Source of the DNA: Methanocella_A sp963792125
GTDB taxonomy: Archaea; Halobacteriota; Methanocellia; Methanocellales; Methanocellaceae
Assembly (NCBI GenBank): GCA_963792125.1
Contig: CAWBVA010000005.1
Location: 141,739-205,738 of the forward strand
Direction of reading: 5' to 3'
DNA: 64,000 nucleotides
This document shows positions 8,401 to 17,084 of this stretch, in pieces. Under the pieces are notes generated by a model. It had not been told where the DNA came from. It was given only the letters and a program-made list of their open reading frames with translations, and did no database searches. The number at the start of each line of letters is the position of its first letter. The first letter of the stretch is position 1. The translations under genes and the position numbers were made by a program.

Positions 8401-9630
8401 TCACATGGGCTTTGCCATCTTCGACATGCGGGCCCTGGCCGCCTTCAGCGCCTCGATAGCAGGCATGGGCTTGCCTGACAGGAAGTCGATGGCCGCGCCG
8501 CCGCCCGTCGAGACATGCGAGATCTTGTCCGCGATGCCCAGCTGATCGACGGCCTCGGTGCTGTGGCCGCCGCCTATCACGGAGAACTTCGCCTTCGTCG
8601 CCGCCATGAGAATGGCGTCGGTGCCGATGCGGAAGTCCGGGTTCTCGAAAATGCCGGCAGGCCCGTTGATGATGACCTTGTCGGCGCGGCCGATGATCTC
8701 ACTGAACATCTTGATGGTCTCCTTTCCAATGTCGGAGATCATGTAGTTCGTGGGCAGGCTCTTCACGCTGATGTCCTCGCGTTTGCCGTCCTTGTTGATC
8801 GCTGCGTCGACCGGCATGACAACTTTGCCGTTGAACTTATTCAGGATGCCCTCAGCGACCTCGATCTCGCCGAGGTACTTGTTGTTCTCGAGGTATTCCA
8901 TGCTGGGCCTGCCGATGTCGACCCCGCTCGCCGCGAGGAACGTGTTGGCCACGGCGCCGGTCACCAGCACTTTGCTCGCCAGTTTCTTCTCGAGCACGCT
9001 CTTCGTGACCTCGACGCTGTCGTCCACCTTGGCGCCGCCAAGCACGTAGACTGCCGGGCCGCCGGTCGTGGCCTCGGTCAGCGCGTCGATCTCCTTCGCC
9101 ATGAGTTTTCCTGCCCCGGACGGGAGCACCGGTGTGAACCCGACCATGGAGTCGTGAGAGCGGTGAGATGCGCCGAAAGCGTCGTTCAGGAAGATGTTGA
9201 ACAGAGGCGCCAGCTTCCTGACCAGGATTGTCTTCGCCTGCTCTTCAGGTGACTTTTCGAGCTGCTCTTCGGAGTAGAAACGCACGTTCTCGAGCAGGAT
9301 GATATCGCCGGGCTTCATCGCGGAGATGGCATTGCGGGCCTCGCTGCTGAAGATGCTGTCGACGTACCGCACGTCGCGGTTCACGTACTTCTGCAGGACC
9401 TTCGCATGCTGCTCCAGCGTGGTGAAGTCCTTCTTGCCGGGCCGGCCCTGGTGGGCCAGGATGGCCACCTTCGCGTCCTTCAGCGCCTCGATGGTCGGGA
9501 CGCTCTCCCGGATGCGCTTGTCATCAGTGATCTTGCCGTCCTTGCCGATCGGAGCGTTGAACTCAGACCGCAGCAGTACGGTTTTTCCCTTGAACGTGAA
9601 ATCGTCCATCGTGCAATAGTCGCGTGCCAT
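8401..9630 (-). CDS. pgk: Phosphoglycerate kinase
   Basis: 409 residues, matching archaeal PGK. It converts 1,3-bisphosphoglycerate and ADP to 3-phosphoglycerate and ATP in glycolysis/gluconeogenesis. Visible motifs are AHQGRPGKKD near residue 65, LLENVRFYSEE, AFGASHRSHDSMVGF, VLGGAKVDDS and a nucleotide-binding C-terminus VIGGGHSTEAV with STGGGAAIDFLSG. The N-terminal substrate motif reads LLRSEFNAPI, where VRVDFNxP is usual, so Asp is replaced by Glu. The ATG at 9630 is preferred over the upstream TTG. Confidence 0.92.
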   Translation of the reverse strand: MARDYCTMDDFTFKGKTVLLRSEFNAPIGKDGKITDDKRIRESVPTIEALKDAKVAILAHQGRPGKKDFTTLEQHAKVLQKYVNRDVRYVDSIFSSEARNAISAMKPGDIILLENVRFYSEEQLEKSPEEQAKTILVRKLAPLFNIFLNDAFGASHRSHDSMVGFTPVLPSGAGKLMAKEIDALTEATTGGPAVYVLGGAKVDDSVEVTKSVLEKKLASKVLVTGAVANTFLAASGVDIGRPSMEYLENNKYLGEIEVAEGILNKFNGKVVMPVDAAINKDGKREDISVKSLPTNYMISDIGKETIKMFSEIIGRADKVIINGPAGIFENPDFRIGTDAILMAATKAKFSVIGGGHSTEAVDQLGIADKISHVSTGGGAAIDFLSGKPMPAIEALKAARARMSKMAKPM

Positions 9631-9834
9631 ACGCAATACATCCCATGGAATATACCGTCTGATTTATATTAGTTGTTTTCCCGCATATCGGCCATGTCAT
9701 TCTTTCGTGACATACGGGGAAATGCATCAATGCTATCCTTTTTCCATAATATTTCGCTGGCATCATATATCTGGCTACCGCCTGGAGACCGCCCCGATAA
9801 GGTTTTGTACTTTCCACGAATATGCCGCTATTAT

Positions 9835-10465
9835 ATGAGCGGCAGGAGTGAACTGGTCAAGGCGGCAGTCGTTGTCGCGCTGTTCGCGCTGATGCTCTAC
9901 TACGCGTATTTTTTCACTCTTGATATCAGCCTCGACACCATACGGGACATTGCGCCGGAGCCGATCAAGGGCGAGATCGACCGTGCGATCTCCGGCCTCC
10001 CGCCGGACCAGCGGCAAAATATCAACCTGCCGCTGCCGGAAGTCAAACGGTACGGGGACACTTACCTGGGGACGTCTGTCGTGATACCCGGAGAGATGGA
10101 TGTCATGCCCTGGATACTTGAGAACACCAATAAAAGCGATAAATTTGTGGCAGACATCTTCGGCGCCGAGATGATCATGGGAATGACGACCCGGGTCTCC
10201 ACCGAAGGCGGGGACTGGGCCAACGCCCCGGACCCGGTCCGGATGATGACGGACACCAACGAGATCTATCAAGACGCCCGACCCGGAGAAGGCCAGCCGG
10301 ATGGCGAAAGCGCTGAACGCCACGCTGGTCTACCTGCCCCACCGCCAGCTGAACACCGGCTGGTGGCTCCCGGAGAACGAGGTTAGCACTGACAAGTTCT
10401 CGGACACCGGCTATTTCAGGGAAGTCTACAGCACGGACAGCGTGACGATTTACCGGATATTATAA
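9835..10465 (+). CDS. Membrane-anchored extracytoplasmic protein, frameshifted
   Basis: The coding sequence starts at the ATG at 9835 with one transmembrane anchor (VVVALFALMLYYAYFF). An extracytoplasmic part follows, with MPWILENTNKSDKFVADIFGAE and STEGGDWANAPDPV, which recalls the soluble domain at the end of membrane glycosyltransferases (GT39/AglB style). The frame breaks near 10270 (an apparent extra C in TATCAAGAC). The second frame continues coherently through LVYLPHRQLNTGWWLPENEV to the stop at 10465. Repaired length is about 209 residues. Function is not assigned, and the break is probably a sequencing error. Confidence 0.6.
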
Positions 10466-10554
10466 CAAATTTCCAGAAAGGCAGCTGATAAACCGTAGCT
10501 CCGTTAAGGCTATTCGCACATCCGGGCAGTATACAGGGATGCCAGGGCTTGTCA

Positions 10555-10569
10555 TGCGCACGTGCGCGA
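10555..10569. repeat. GC-alternating tract
   Basis: TGCGCACGTGCGCGA, palindromic at its centre, between the convergent genes ending at 10465 and 10621. Confidence 0.45.
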
Positions 10570-10620
10570 TGCAGCCGTCGATATGCTACTAAAAAGAACG
10601 GGGGCAAAGCCCCCTGGTAT

Positions 10621-12210
10621 TTACACAGGAACCTTTTCGGCTGTTTCCCCTGCATCCTGCGTGTGCCGGGTGAGCAGCCATACCACCGCGAGAGCCACTA
10701 TAGAAAGTGGCATAGCTACGACCAGCGGGTCGATCACGGTGTAGGGGAACCCTAGCAGCGCTTTCGTCCCGAACAGCATATTGCATATGCCGATAGGCCC
10801 GGACTCGGCCTCATGGACGAACACTGTCCACAGGAACCAGGCGACCGTGCCAGTGACCAGCCCCGCGATAGCGGCTTTCCGGGACGGGTTCTTGCTGAAC
10901 AGCCCGTAGGTGAACGCGGGCAGGAAGGCGGAAGCGCACAAGCCCATGAACATCGCGGTCGCCCGGGCGATGATGCTGTCCGGCATTATGAACGCCAGGG
11001 CCAGGCTGATTACGAACATGACCATGATACCAGCCCGGTTCTTGTTGATCGACGGCGTGTACCCTTTGGTGAACTTCAGCAGGTCATGCCCGAAGGCTGT
11101 GCCCATCGTGTGGAACTGGGAGCTGAGCGTTGACATTGCCGCCGCCAGCAGCGTGATCATGAACAGCACCACGAACCAGCCCGGCAGCGCGAGGTTGATG
11201 AACGCGGGCATGATCAGGTCCACGTTGCCGCCAGGCACGTAGGCGATGGCGATCTTGCCGAAGTTGTTGTTGAAGTACACGTTGGTGAGGGCGCCGACGG
11301 TAAAGGCGATGCCGGTCATGGCCAGGATGAAGATGCCACCGATGGGCACAGCGCGGTTCAGCGCCTTGCCGTCTTTTGCCGTCATGAATCGAACTACGAG
11401 CTGGGGCTGTGCCAGCACGCCGATGCCCACGCCGAGCACGATGGTCGTGATCATCTTATACCAGATGGACGAGCCTATATCAGGCATTTCGGTCCAACCG
11501 TTATGCCCTGCACCGGCGAGGGTTGCGGGAACCTTGCTGGCCAGGTCGGTGAGCGCCTGGTTTCCCGCGTCGAATCCGCCCAGCGCCATGTAGGTGAAGA
11601 CCAGCAGGATGATCATGCCGATGAGCATGACGGCGCCCTGGAATGCGTCAGTGTAGATGACTGCAAGCAGCCCGCCGCCGATGACGTAGACCGCAGTAAT
11701 GATCGCGAAGCCGAGCAGCGCAGTGGTGAATGATATGCCGAAGGTCGTCTCGATAAAACGGGCGCCGCCGATCATGACCGCTGACGTGTACAGCGGCATG
11801 CCAACCAGGATGATCAGGCCGCAGGCCCGCTGTATGAAACGGGAGTTGAACCGCTTGCCCATGAGGTCAGGGAAGGTCACGGCACCGAGCTTTTTGCCGA
11901 TTTCCCGTGTCTTCTTGCCGAAGATGACGAACGCGATGAAGATGCCGAGGCCGATGTTGAGCACGGTCAGCCAGATCAGGCCCATGCCCAGCTGTGCCGC
12001 AACGCCGCCGAAGCCTACGATAGCCGACGTGCTGATGAACGTGGCGCCATACGACAGCGCGATGAGCGCGGGATGCACCTTCTGCCCGGCCAGCATGAAG
12101 TCCTGTGCGTTCTTGGTCTTCTTGTAGCCGAGGTACCCCAGAAACAGGACGATGGCCAGGTAGACGGCGGTCACCGCGGCGAAGATGATGGTGTCGACCA
12201 TCTTAGTCAT
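10621..12210 (-). CDS. Sodium:solute symporter (SSS family)
   Basis: 529 residues with about 13 predicted membrane helices. Family features include the N-terminal FLGYLGYKKTKNAQDFMLAG, SYGATFISTSAIVGFGG with sodium-site residues, the GGLLAVIYTDAFQGAVM block near residue 190, and GVLAQPQLVVRFM. Substrates of this family range from proline and pantothenate to acetate; this one cannot be fixed. Its start overlaps the stop of a 37-residue partner (ATGACTAA). A TrmB-type regulator is divergent and may control it. Confidence 0.88.
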   Translation of the reverse strand: MTKMVDTIIFAAVTAVYLAIVLFLGYLGYKKTKNAQDFMLAGQKVHPALIALSYGATFISTSAIVGFGGVAAQLGMGLIWLTVLNIGLGIFIAFVIFGKKTREIGKKLGAVTFPDLMGKRFNSRFIQRACGLIILVGMPLYTSAVMIGGARFIETTFGISFTTALLGFAIITAVYVIGGGLLAVIYTDAFQGAVMLIGMIILLVFTYMALGGFDAGNQALTDLASKVPATLAGAGHNGWTEMPDIGSSIWYKMITTIVLGVGIGVLAQPQLVVRFMTAKDGKALNRAVPIGGIFILAMTGIAFTVGALTNVYFNNNFGKIAIAYVPGGNVDLIMPAFINLALPGWFVVLFMITLLAAAMSTLSSQFHTMGTAFGHDLLKFTKGYTPSINKNRAGIMVMFVISLALAFIMPDSIIARATAMFMGLCASAFLPAFTYGLFSKNPSRKAAIAGLVTGTVAWFLWTVFVHEAESGPIGICNMLFGTKALLGFPYTVIDPLVVAMPLSIVALAVVWLLTRHTQDAGETAEKVPV

Positions 12211-12316
12211 CCCCTTCGCTGTTCCATTTCAAAAGCCCGTAGATGACACAGCCAAGTGTGCACCCGATCGCTACCGCATAAGCAACGATAATCTGTGGAT
12301 CGTCAACCCCAAACAT
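12203..12316 (-). CDS. Symporter small accessory protein
   Basis: 37 residues: MFGVDDPQIIVAYAVAIGCT, then LGCVIYGLLKWNSEGDD. One membrane helix is preceded by an acidic N-terminus and followed by the Trp-Asn tail seen in small partners encoded directly before SSS-family symporters. Its stop overlaps the symporter start by 8 bases, which indicates coupled translation and probably a physical complex. The precise role is not established. Confidence 0.8.
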   Translation of the reverse strand: MFGVDDPQIIVAYAVAIGCTLGCVIYGLLKWNSEGDD

Positions 12317-12367
12317 GGTTACTCTTCCGCTTGTTTAATATTAGCAATAGAAAGGTCGGAATAAAAT

Positions 12368-12377
12368 CTATATATAG
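12368..12377 (+). promoter_or_regulatory. TATA box for the TrmB regulator
   Basis: CTATATATAG about 28-37 bases before the ATG at 12405, so the transcript is likely leaderless. The divergent symporter start (12316) is only 88 bases away, so one regulator site could serve both. Confidence 0.55.
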
Positions 12378-12404
12378 ACGTATAACTTGATTGTACGTAG
12401 TCAG

Positions 12405-13211
12405 ATGGAGCAGCACTTCGACGAAAAAACACTGGCGCGACTTGGCATGTTCGGCATGACGGAATACGAGGCGAAGGTCTACCTTACGCTGCTCGTCCGC
12501 GGCGCGCAGGAGGCCAGCAAGGTCTCGAAGGTATCGGGACTGCCCCGGCCTCACACCTACTCGGTCCTGAAATCGCTGCAGATGCGCGGGCTGGTGACCG
12601 TGATACCGGAGGCCATCAACCGGTACCGCGCGGTCCCGCTCGACGATGGCCTGGACCTGCTGATCGACGAGAAGGAGAAGCAGTTCGACTCCCTGCGGCA
12701 GGCGAAGGACCAGCTCCTGTCGGAAGTGAAGCCGAAAGAGGCCATCCCAAGCGAGAACCACGCGATCGTCCAGCTGTACTCCGGGCGGCAGAACGTCTAC
12801 AAGCTGGTCGACGAGATGTTCCGGCGCTGCGAGCACAGGGCGGACATCATGACCACTTCCCATGGCATCGTGCGGTTCTACAAGTACTTCAGCGACGTCG
12901 CCTCCGAGTTCCGGAGCAAGAACATCCAGGTGCGCTTCATCGCGCCCATTACCCCGGAGACCGAGGAGTTCGCGAAGAAGCTCTCCGTCCTCGTGGAGTT
13001 GCGGCACATCGAAAGCCTGCCGCCCATCAGGTTCGTGCTGATCGATGGCAAAGAAGTGCTGTTCGCCGAGTACCCCGAGGACGACTTCAAATCGACCGGG
13101 AAGGAGACTGGCATCTGGATCAACCAGGAAGACCTCGCACGGATGATGCATACGCTGTTCGATAACACGTGGAAGAACACGACACCGTATCCGCCATCTG
13201 AAAACGAGTAG
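12405..13211 (+). CDS. TrmB family transcriptional regulator
   Basis: 268 residues. The N-terminal winged helix is typical of TrmB: LGMFGMTEYEAKVYLTLLVRG, with the recognition helix in SKVSGLPRPHTYSVLKSLQMRGLV. A coiled-coil linker near residues 85-105 is followed by a C-terminal effector-binding, PLD-like domain from about residue 110. The ATG at 12405 is favoured over an upstream TTG because of the TATA spacing. It is divergent from the symporter pair, which is the likely target. The ligand is unknown. Confidence 0.85.
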   Translation: MEQHFDEKTLARLGMFGMTEYEAKVYLTLLVRGAQEASKVSKVSGLPRPHTYSVLKSLQMRGLVTVIPEAINRYRAVPLDDGLDLLIDEKEKQFDSLRQAKDQLLSEVKPKEAIPSENHAIVQLYSGRQNVYKLVDEMFRRCEHRADIMTTSHGIVRFYKYFSDVASEFRSKNIQVRFIAPITPETEEFAKKLSVLVELRHIESLPPIRFVLIDGKEVLFAEYPEDDFKSTGKETGIWINQEDLARMMHTLFDNTWKNTTPYPPSENE

Positions 13212-13225
13212 TATATCCCTGGCCG

Positions 13226-13236
13226 CTCGCGCGCAC
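13226..13236. repeat. GC-alternating tract
   Basis: CTCGCGCGCAC preceded by GGCCG, placed in the 45-base gap between the convergent TrmB and GNAT genes. Confidence 0.45.
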
Positions 13237-13256
13237 GGAACGCAGCCGACCTTTTA

Positions 13257-13754
13257 TCAAACACGCCTGCCCATGATGATGAGGCTGCGCTCGACTCCGC
13301 CCAGCTCGGCGACGCGGGGCATATGGGCCCACTGCCGGAACCCGAAGCGCCGGAACAGGCAGATGCTGGGCTCGTTGTGAGCGAAGATGAAGCCGACCAG
13401 CGTTTTTACCCCTATGGATGGAGCGTGTTCGATGGCCTTTTCCAGCAGCGCTTTCCCGATGCCCTGCCGGTGATGGGCATAGTCCACGTAGATGCTGATC
13501 TCGGCGGTCGCGTTGTATGCGGGCCTGCCGTAGAATGAGGAAAAGCTCAGCCACGCCACGATGCGGCCATCCAGTTCAGCTACCCACAACGGACGGAATC
13601 CCGCCCGGTGCTCGTGGAACCAGGGCTGTCTGCTGTCCACGGACACAGGCTCCGTGTCGGCGGTCACCATACGGCCGGGCACGGCGGCGTTGTAAATATC
13701 GACGATCTCGGGCAGGTCGCTATCGACCGCGTCTCTCACTGTCAGCACGGACAT
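13257..13754 (-). CDS. GNAT N-acetyltransferase (phosphinothricin acetyltransferase-like)
   Basis: 165 residues. The opening LTVRDAVDSDLPEIVDIYN and VAELDGRIVAWLSFSSFYGR match the PAT/YncA branch of GNAT. Motif A, with the acetyl-CoA pyrophosphate loop HRQGIGKALLEKAI, lies near residue 97. HNEPSICLFRRFGF follows, as in N-acyltransferases acting on amino acids or analogues. The substrate is not known. It faces the TrmB gene convergently. Confidence 0.85.
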   Translation of the reverse strand: MSVLTVRDAVDSDLPEIVDIYNAAVPGRMVTADTEPVSVDSRQPWFHEHRAGFRPLWVAELDGRIVAWLSFSSFYGRPAYNATAEISIYVDYAHHRQGIGKALLEKAIEHAPSIGVKTLVGFIFAHNEPSICLFRRFGFRQWAHMPRVAELGGVERSLIIMGRRV

Positions 13755-13839
13755 ACCGCGGTATAAGAGAATGTGGTAAAATATATGCGTTTCTATGCTT
13801 CAGTCCTGCAGGCGCTATATGGTCTTCTGTAATGGAATT

Positions 13840-14823
13840 TCATCCCTGCCCGGGCACGAAGGGCATGCTCTCACGGACCCTGGCGCCCTCCATGGCCTTT
13901 TTCACTATCGCGATCATATCGACCGGCACGCTGACAGCTTCGGCCAGTTCCGCGTCTTTAAGGCCCCGGTCAACGCCGCACAAAATCCGATCCAGCGTTT
14001 CGTAGGACATGCCGATGGCCGTCTCGTTAGGCAGCCCTTCGCCCAGGAGATCGCCGGACGAGGGCTTGTCAATGATATAATCAGGCACGCCGATGTGCCG
14101 GGCCAGCGCCCGTATCTGCGTCTTGTACAGGTGCTTGAGGAGCGAAATATCGCTGGCTGCGTCGCCGTATTTGTCATAGAAGCCGATGCGCCACTCGGAC
14201 AGGTCGGTGGTGCCTGCGACCAGGTAATTTTTCTGGATGGCACGGAAGTACAGCTCGATCATGCGCACCCGGGTCTTGGCTGTGACGAAGGCGTGTATGC
14301 GGTTTGCTATGCCCTGTGCAGCCCGGTCCATCAGCCCTTTTTTACGGTCCGGGGCGTACATGGAACCGAACGACTCGGCGAACGGCGATCGCACGTGCCC
14401 TATCCTCCTCATAGTCCCGATCATCCCCTCGACCGCCGCCCGGTCGCTGATGTTCACGCCTTTGATCACATCGTATACGCCGATGTCGCTAAGCACAGGC
14501 GTGATATCGATAGTCTCGTAACGTATGCCAAGCAGTCTGACAATCTTCTCCGCGTCATCCATGTTCCGGCGACTGGAGTCGCGCTCCGGCAGGATGAGCC
14601 CGTACACGCGATCCGGGCCGAGCGCCTCTTTGCACAGGAACCCGACCGTGGAGGAGTCGAGACCGCCGGAAAAGCCTACGAGCACGCCATCCTTGCCGAA
14701 CCGGTCGACCTCGCGCCGCACGAAATCGACTATCTCACGACGCGTCGCTTCGAGATCGATCTCCAGGCATTCCTCCAGGTCTGCATGGCTCTTGCTCCGC
14801 TCTGCGCCCATCATAATGATCAT
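13840..14823 (-). CDS. nadE: NAD(+) synthetase, ammonia-type ATP-pyrophosphatase
   Basis: 327 residues. It amidates nicotinic acid adenine dinucleotide to NAD. The ATP-pyrophosphatase loop GFSGGLDSSTVGFLCKEALG lies near residue 45. Downstream blocks GTTDLSEWRIGFYDKYGDAASD and LPNETAIGMSYETLD match NadE. It is longer than the compact archaeal enzyme (about 250-270), with additional sequence around residues 110-170. No glutaminase domain is present. The ATG at 14823 is the chosen start; ATGs at 14814 and 14811 are alternatives. It is divergent from ywbE. Confidence 0.85.
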   Translation of the reverse strand: MIIMMGAERSKSHADLEECLEIDLEATRREIVDFVRREVDRFGKDGVLVGFSGGLDSSTVGFLCKEALGPDRVYGLILPERDSSRRNMDDAEKIVRLLGIRYETIDITPVLSDIGVYDVIKGVNISDRAAVEGMIGTMRRIGHVRSPFAESFGSMYAPDRKKGLMDRAAQGIANRIHAFVTAKTRVRMIELYFRAIQKNYLVAGTTDLSEWRIGFYDKYGDAASDISLLKHLYKTQIRALARHIGVPDYIIDKPSSGDLLGEGLPNETAIGMSYETLDRILCGVDRGLKDAELAEAVSVPVDMIAIVKKAMEGARVRESMPFVPGQG

Positions 14824-14995
14824 GATCGGGTTGCCGCACACAGACTTAAAAGGTGGCAGCACATTCCGCGTCGGGATCGGTCGCAGGAACGACGACCATA
14901 TATGCCACGTACTCAGGTCTTGCGCTACCTCGTGTCGCCAGTCATTCCCGTGTAAAACGACAGGTTTTTCTGTGACGCGGTCGTCATTACCTCCG

Positions 14996-15205
14996 ATGGG
15001 AATCGGCGGGAAGTACCGTAAGGACATCAGTCCGGGCATGACCGTGGATGTCGTGCTCAAGAAAGACCAGCCCACCGGAAAGCGTACCCGTGGCGTAGTG
15101 GCAGCGATATTGACCAACTCGCCACAGCACCCGCACGGCATCAAGGTGCGCCTGCGGGACGGGCAGGTGGGCAGAGTGCAGGAAATCATCGGGCAAACGC
15201 CATGA
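14996..15205 (+). CDS. ywbE: YwbE family (DUF2196) small protein
   Basis: 69 residues. The central GMTVDVVLKKDQPTGKRTRG and the C-terminal HPHGIKVRLRDGQVGRVQ are diagnostic of the YwbE family, a KOW/S1-like beta barrel of unknown function that is widespread in bacteria and some archaea. The ATG at 14996 gives the family length; the open frame upstream lies inside the antisense of nadE and is not used. It is divergent from nadE. Confidence 0.85.
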   Translation: MGIGGKYRKDISPGMTVDVVLKKDQPTGKRTRGVVAAILTNSPQHPHGIKVRLRDGQVGRVQEIIGQTP

Positions 15206-15378
15206 ATAAGCCATTAAATTGAAATTAAAATAAGTTTATGGCTTTTTCATCGTTATAAAGCTCATTTTTCGGCTATAACAGGATTATATTGCTGAAAGCG
15301 CGCCCTGATTGTCATACATAAATCTTTTAAACTAGTACGGTCAAAGTATGCGTAAATTTGCGGTAGGTGACCGAGCAA

Positions 15379-16791
15379 ATGATGAGAACGTACGAGGATA
15401 TGCCGAAAATCAAGCTCCCCCAGGCGGCGGACATCAAGATGAGCGATACCACCATCAGGGACGGCTGCCAGATGCCCGGCATCGTGATGAAGAAGGCTCA
15501 CAAGCTCAAAATCTTCGAGTACCTGCACGAAATGGGCGTGGAGAAGCTGGAGACGTTCGTCTATAACGAGCGCGACAAGGAAGCCTGCCACAGCATGATG
15601 GACTATGGCTACGAGTACCCCGAGGTCACCGGCTGGGCGAGAGCGAATACCGCCGATATCGACGAGGTCCTCAAGGTCGACGGCATCAAGGAGACGGGTA
15701 TCCTCATGTCCGTGTCCGACTCGCACATCTTCGACAAGATGGGCCTGAAGAGCTACGAGGAGGCCGAGAAGAAGTACCTCAACGCGCTGCAGTACGCCGT
15801 GGACCACGGGCTGCGGACGCGCTGCCACATCGAGGACACCTCTCGCGCCAACTACGATTTCGTCTACCCGTTCGTCCAGAAAATCCTCGAAGTCGACCCG
15901 GACACCATACTGCGCATTTGTGACACGCTGGGCTACGGCATCCCGTTCCTCGAGTGCGGCGAGCCCTATGGCATCCCCATGACGGTCAAGAAGTTCAAGG
16001 ACATGGGCGTGAAGCACATCGAGATGCATGTCCACGACGACTTCGGCCTGGGTGTGGGCAACACGCTGGCCGGATTGTGGTACGGCGCCGACTGGGCCAG
16101 CCTGACGTTCCTTGGCATCGGCGAGCGGGCCGGCAACTCCGAGCTGGAGAAGATCATGGCGTTCCTCATCACCCGGGTGGAGGGCTTCGAGAAGTACAAC
16201 CTCCACAAGGTCACCGAGTTCGCGGATTATATGGAGCAGGAGATCGGCCTCCGTGTGCCGCGGAATAAAGCGATAGTCGGCAAGAACATCTTCTCCCACG
16301 AGTCCGGCATCCACACCGCGGGCATCATCAAGAACCCGTTCACCTACGAGCCGTTCCCGCCCGAGCTGGTCGGCGGCAAGCGGAACCTCATGATAGGCGA
16401 CACCTCCGGCACCGAAGTCATCCGTATCAAGGTGGAGGAGGCGCTTTCCGAGCTGCTGGGCGTGAAGGCGCAGGTCGAGAAGCACGACCAGCGCATCAAG
16501 TGCATCCACAAGGAAATCCAGAAGCTCTACGACGCCGAGGAACGGCGGTCCTGCGTCTCCGACGAGGAGATGAAGGACTACGTCCGCAAGTATTTCGTGT
16601 TCCAGGTCGATGCCGACGACACGGAAGAAGAGCTGCGCGAGAAGGCCAGACGGGCTGCGTCTAAGAAGACCATCCCGGCCCGGCTGCCGCCAGACACCCT
16701 CCAGGCGCCACAGGCTGTCGTACTGGCCTCGCTCACAAAGGTGGACAAGGACGCAAAAGTGGAAAAGAAGGACGCCGGGAAGAAGAAATAA
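15379..16791 (+). CDS. Citrate/homocitrate synthase-like acyltransferase (possible Re-citrate synthase)
   Basis: 470 residues of the HMGL-like/isopropylmalate synthase superfamily. The metal and substrate motif is DTTIRDGCQMPGI rather than the DGEQxPG of LeuA, CimA and AksA. Other blocks are SDSHIFDKMG, RCHIEDTSRANYDFV, CDTLGYG, EMHVHDDFGLGVGNTLAG with the metal-binding His pair, and GIGERAGNSELE. The SDxHIF and RCHxED blocks are reminiscent of Re-citrate synthases. The C-terminus is lysine-rich (KVDKDAKVEKKDAGKKK). The ATG at 15379 is chosen because GGTGA lies 8 bases upstream. An isocitrate-type dehydrogenase lies 2.2 kb downstream, which fits 2-oxoglutarate synthesis through citrate, but the exact reaction is inferred. 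Confidence 0.75.
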   Translation: MMRTYEDMPKIKLPQAADIKMSDTTIRDGCQMPGIVMKKAHKLKIFEYLHEMGVEKLETFVYNERDKEACHSMMDYGYEYPEVTGWARANTADIDEVLKVDGIKETGILMSVSDSHIFDKMGLKSYEEAEKKYLNALQYAVDHGLRTRCHIEDTSRANYDFVYPFVQKILEVDPDTILRICDTLGYGIPFLECGEPYGIPMTVKKFKDMGVKHIEMHVHDDFGLGVGNTLAGLWYGADWASLTFLGIGERAGNSELEKIMAFLITRVEGFEKYNLHKVTEFADYMEQEIGLRVPRNKAIVGKNIFSHESGIHTAGIIKNPFTYEPFPPELVGGKRNLMIGDTSGTEVIRIKVEEALSELLGVKAQVEKHDQRIKCIHKEIQKLYDAEERRSCVSDEEMKDYVRKYFVFQVDADDTEEELREKARRAASKKTIPARLPPDTLQAPQAVVLASLTKVDKDAKVEKKDAGKKK

Positions 16792-16803
16792 CCCCGGTTC
16801 TCT

Positions 16804-16905
16804 TTATTTTACTCCCGGCGCGACTGTAATAATGTCGCCTTTCGTCCTCAGGAACAGGCACGTCAGCGCCATCTCGAACTGTACGAAGCCGTCGTAAATC
16901 AGCAT
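16804..16905 (-). pseudogene. N-terminal fragment of a DJ-1/PfpI-like protein
   Basis: A 33-codon frame reads MLIYDGFVQFEMALTCLF, then LRTKGDIITVAPGVK and a stop. This resembles the first strand-helix-strand of the DJ-1/PfpI superfamily, whose members run to about 200 residues; nothing further is encoded downstream. It is either a remnant of a lost gene or a very short protein. No function is claimed. Confidence 0.4.
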
Positions 16906-17084
16906 TAATGTTTTCGTGTGACTCCACCTTCCCCTTATCCGGCCGCCATACGATTTCCTTTTTCTGGTTTTCGACCGGGGCTTACAGAATTACATTTTCA
17001 TAAGGATAAGTTTAAAAACGAGCAGTTCAGGTATAATAATCAGTAGCACAGCAGCCGATGGGGGGTAGATTCGGGGCATGTGGC

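Noticed and set aside
13795..14955. 386-codon plus-strand frame opposite nadE
   Set aside because: It mirrors the nadE codons; high third-position GC keeps antisense frames open.
15262..16509. 415-codon minus-strand frame opposite the citrate-synthase-like gene
   Set aside because: Antisense shadow with biased His/Val/Asp composition and no domain.
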